From Planctomycetaceae bacterium (GTDB taxonomy: Bacteria; Planctomycetota; Planctomycetia; Planctomycetales; Planctomycetaceae), in assembly GCA_028284485.1 (NCBI GenBank), contig JANQRQ010000140.1:1-54896 (forward strand): a DNA stretch of 54,896 nt, given 5' to 3'. Shown here one piece after another: positions 54,313 through 54,896 of the stretch. A program made the position numbers and the translations under genes. How positions within the stretch are numbered: position 1 is the stretch's first letter; every line of letters starts with the position of its first letter. The notes under the pieces were generated by a model. That model had not been told where the DNA came from. It searched no databases and saw nothing but the letters and a program-made list of their open reading frames with translations.

Positions 54313-54896
54313 CTAAGCGATTTCGTAGCCGGTCCGCTGATCCCGACGTAGCCACCGGTTTGCTTCAGAATCTCCGACGAATTGCTCCTGTTGGGGATCC
54401 CACTTGAGCGGACGCCCGATCCGCATCGAAATATTTGCCAGATGACAAGTCGTCACGCTTTGGTGTTGACTGAGCACATCGGAAATTGGTTGCTGGCGAG
54501 TTTTGACACAGTCAAAAAAGTTTCCCATGTGGTTGATAATCGCATCGAGCTTTCCGGTCCGTTCCGGGCGATCGAGATTGTCCTTGTATAACGTGAAGTC
54601 TTCGCGAGGCAGCGGCTTTTGCTCGAGGTCTTCGACCGGTTTTCCCGAAAGAACACCACGATTCACGAAGATCCGCCCCCGATCTCCTTCAAACATAATT
54701 CCGCGCCGACCTTCATCCTGAATGATCATTTCGACGCCGTTGGCATATTGAATCTTCGCGGAAAAGTCGGCCGCAACGTTGAATCCGTTGGCCACGGAAG
54801 GAAGGTTGGCCTTTCCATCGATATGGACCGGCAAGCTGTCGATGGCCCATTGTGCGATGTCGATATGGTGGGCTCCCCAGTCGGTCATCTTTCCGC
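54313..54896 (-). CDS. Gfo/Idh/MocA family oxidoreductase, C-terminal part (cut by window end)
   Basis: Only the last 194 residues or so are present. The frame is open to the window edge at 54896, so the gene continues beyond it; an internal ATG at 54888 is not the real start. The stretch Gly-Lys-Met-Thr-Asp-Trp-Gly-Ala-His-His-Ile-Asp at the edge is the conserved catalytic region of NAD-dependent Gfo/Idh/MocA enzymes, with the second His as general acid. The rest is the C-terminal beta domain. The N-terminal NAD-binding domain, and whether it has a Tat signal, cannot be seen. It is upstream of, and probably co-transcribed with, the PhyH, TIM-barrel and PhoD genes. Confidence 0.93.
   Translation of the reverse strand, partial: GKMTDWGAHHIDIAQWAIDSLPVHIDGKANLPSVANGFNVAADFSAKIQYANGVEMIIQDEGRRGIMFEGDRGRIFVNRGVLSGKPVEDLEQKPLPREDFTLYKDNLDRPERTGKLDAIINHMGNFFDCVKTRQQPISDVLSQHQSVTTCHLANISMRIGRPLKWDPQQEQFVGDSEANRWLRRDQRTGYEIA

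Overview
The window looks like a piece of a planctomycete chromosome. The evidence is the gene content: four formylglycine-type sulfatases, a cytochrome-type DUF1549/DUF1553 protein directly followed by a DUF1501 protein, a PQQ-like propeller, Tat-targeted TIM-barrel proteins, a phytanoyl-CoA dioxygenase beside a Gfo/Idh/MocA oxidoreductase, and a giant zinc-ribbon/transmembrane/propeller protein. No genus can be named from the sequence alone. No rRNA, tRNA, CRISPR array or phage genes were seen.

Positions 1-12125 are on the plus strand. They hold a 5'-cut ExbB, two ExbD proteins, an HlyD-type adaptor with no pump beside it, a secreted CehA/McbA-type PHP metallohydrolase, a fused AroD-AroE-like protein that lacks several textbook catalytic residues, a cofactor-independent phosphoglycerate mutase, a MutY with Glu at the catalytic Asp position, and a one-TM protein of unknown role. 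Positions 12327-15392 (minus) encode a large phosphodiesterase/pyrophosphatase-family lipoprotein. A divergent sulfatase-esterase pair follows at 15912-19984.

Positions 20049-24060 are an accessory, repeat-rich island. A RAYT transposase gene lies between two REP-type palindromes that share a perfect 14-bp terminal inverted repeat. Two further copies of the same pair of ends, 226 and 214 bp long, carry no gene and look like miniature derivatives. YjbQ, a small DUF4926-like protein and a cyclase-family hydrolase sit among further short palindromes. MazG (minus) follows. A plus-strand run from 25581 to 32941 then encodes a small exported protein, an esterase, a hydroxypyruvate-isomerase-like protein and the giant zinc-ribbon/propeller protein.

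From 33008 to the end everything is on the minus strand. In transcription order the run is: Gfo/Idh/MocA (cut by the window edge), PhyH, TIM barrel and PhoD-like phosphatase; then PSCyt1/DUF1549/DUF1553, DUF1501 and DJ-1/PfpI; then two sulfatases, a BNR_4 protein and a third sulfatase; then a PQQ-like propeller with a methyltransferase-like N-terminus, XdhC and an unknown protein. The sulfatases and BNR_4 protein together suggest breakdown of a sulfated polysaccharide outside the cytoplasm, which is inference. The strongest candidates for something new are the REP/RAYT family with its two size-conserved, core-variable miniature copies, and the AroDE-like protein with altered active sites in both halves.
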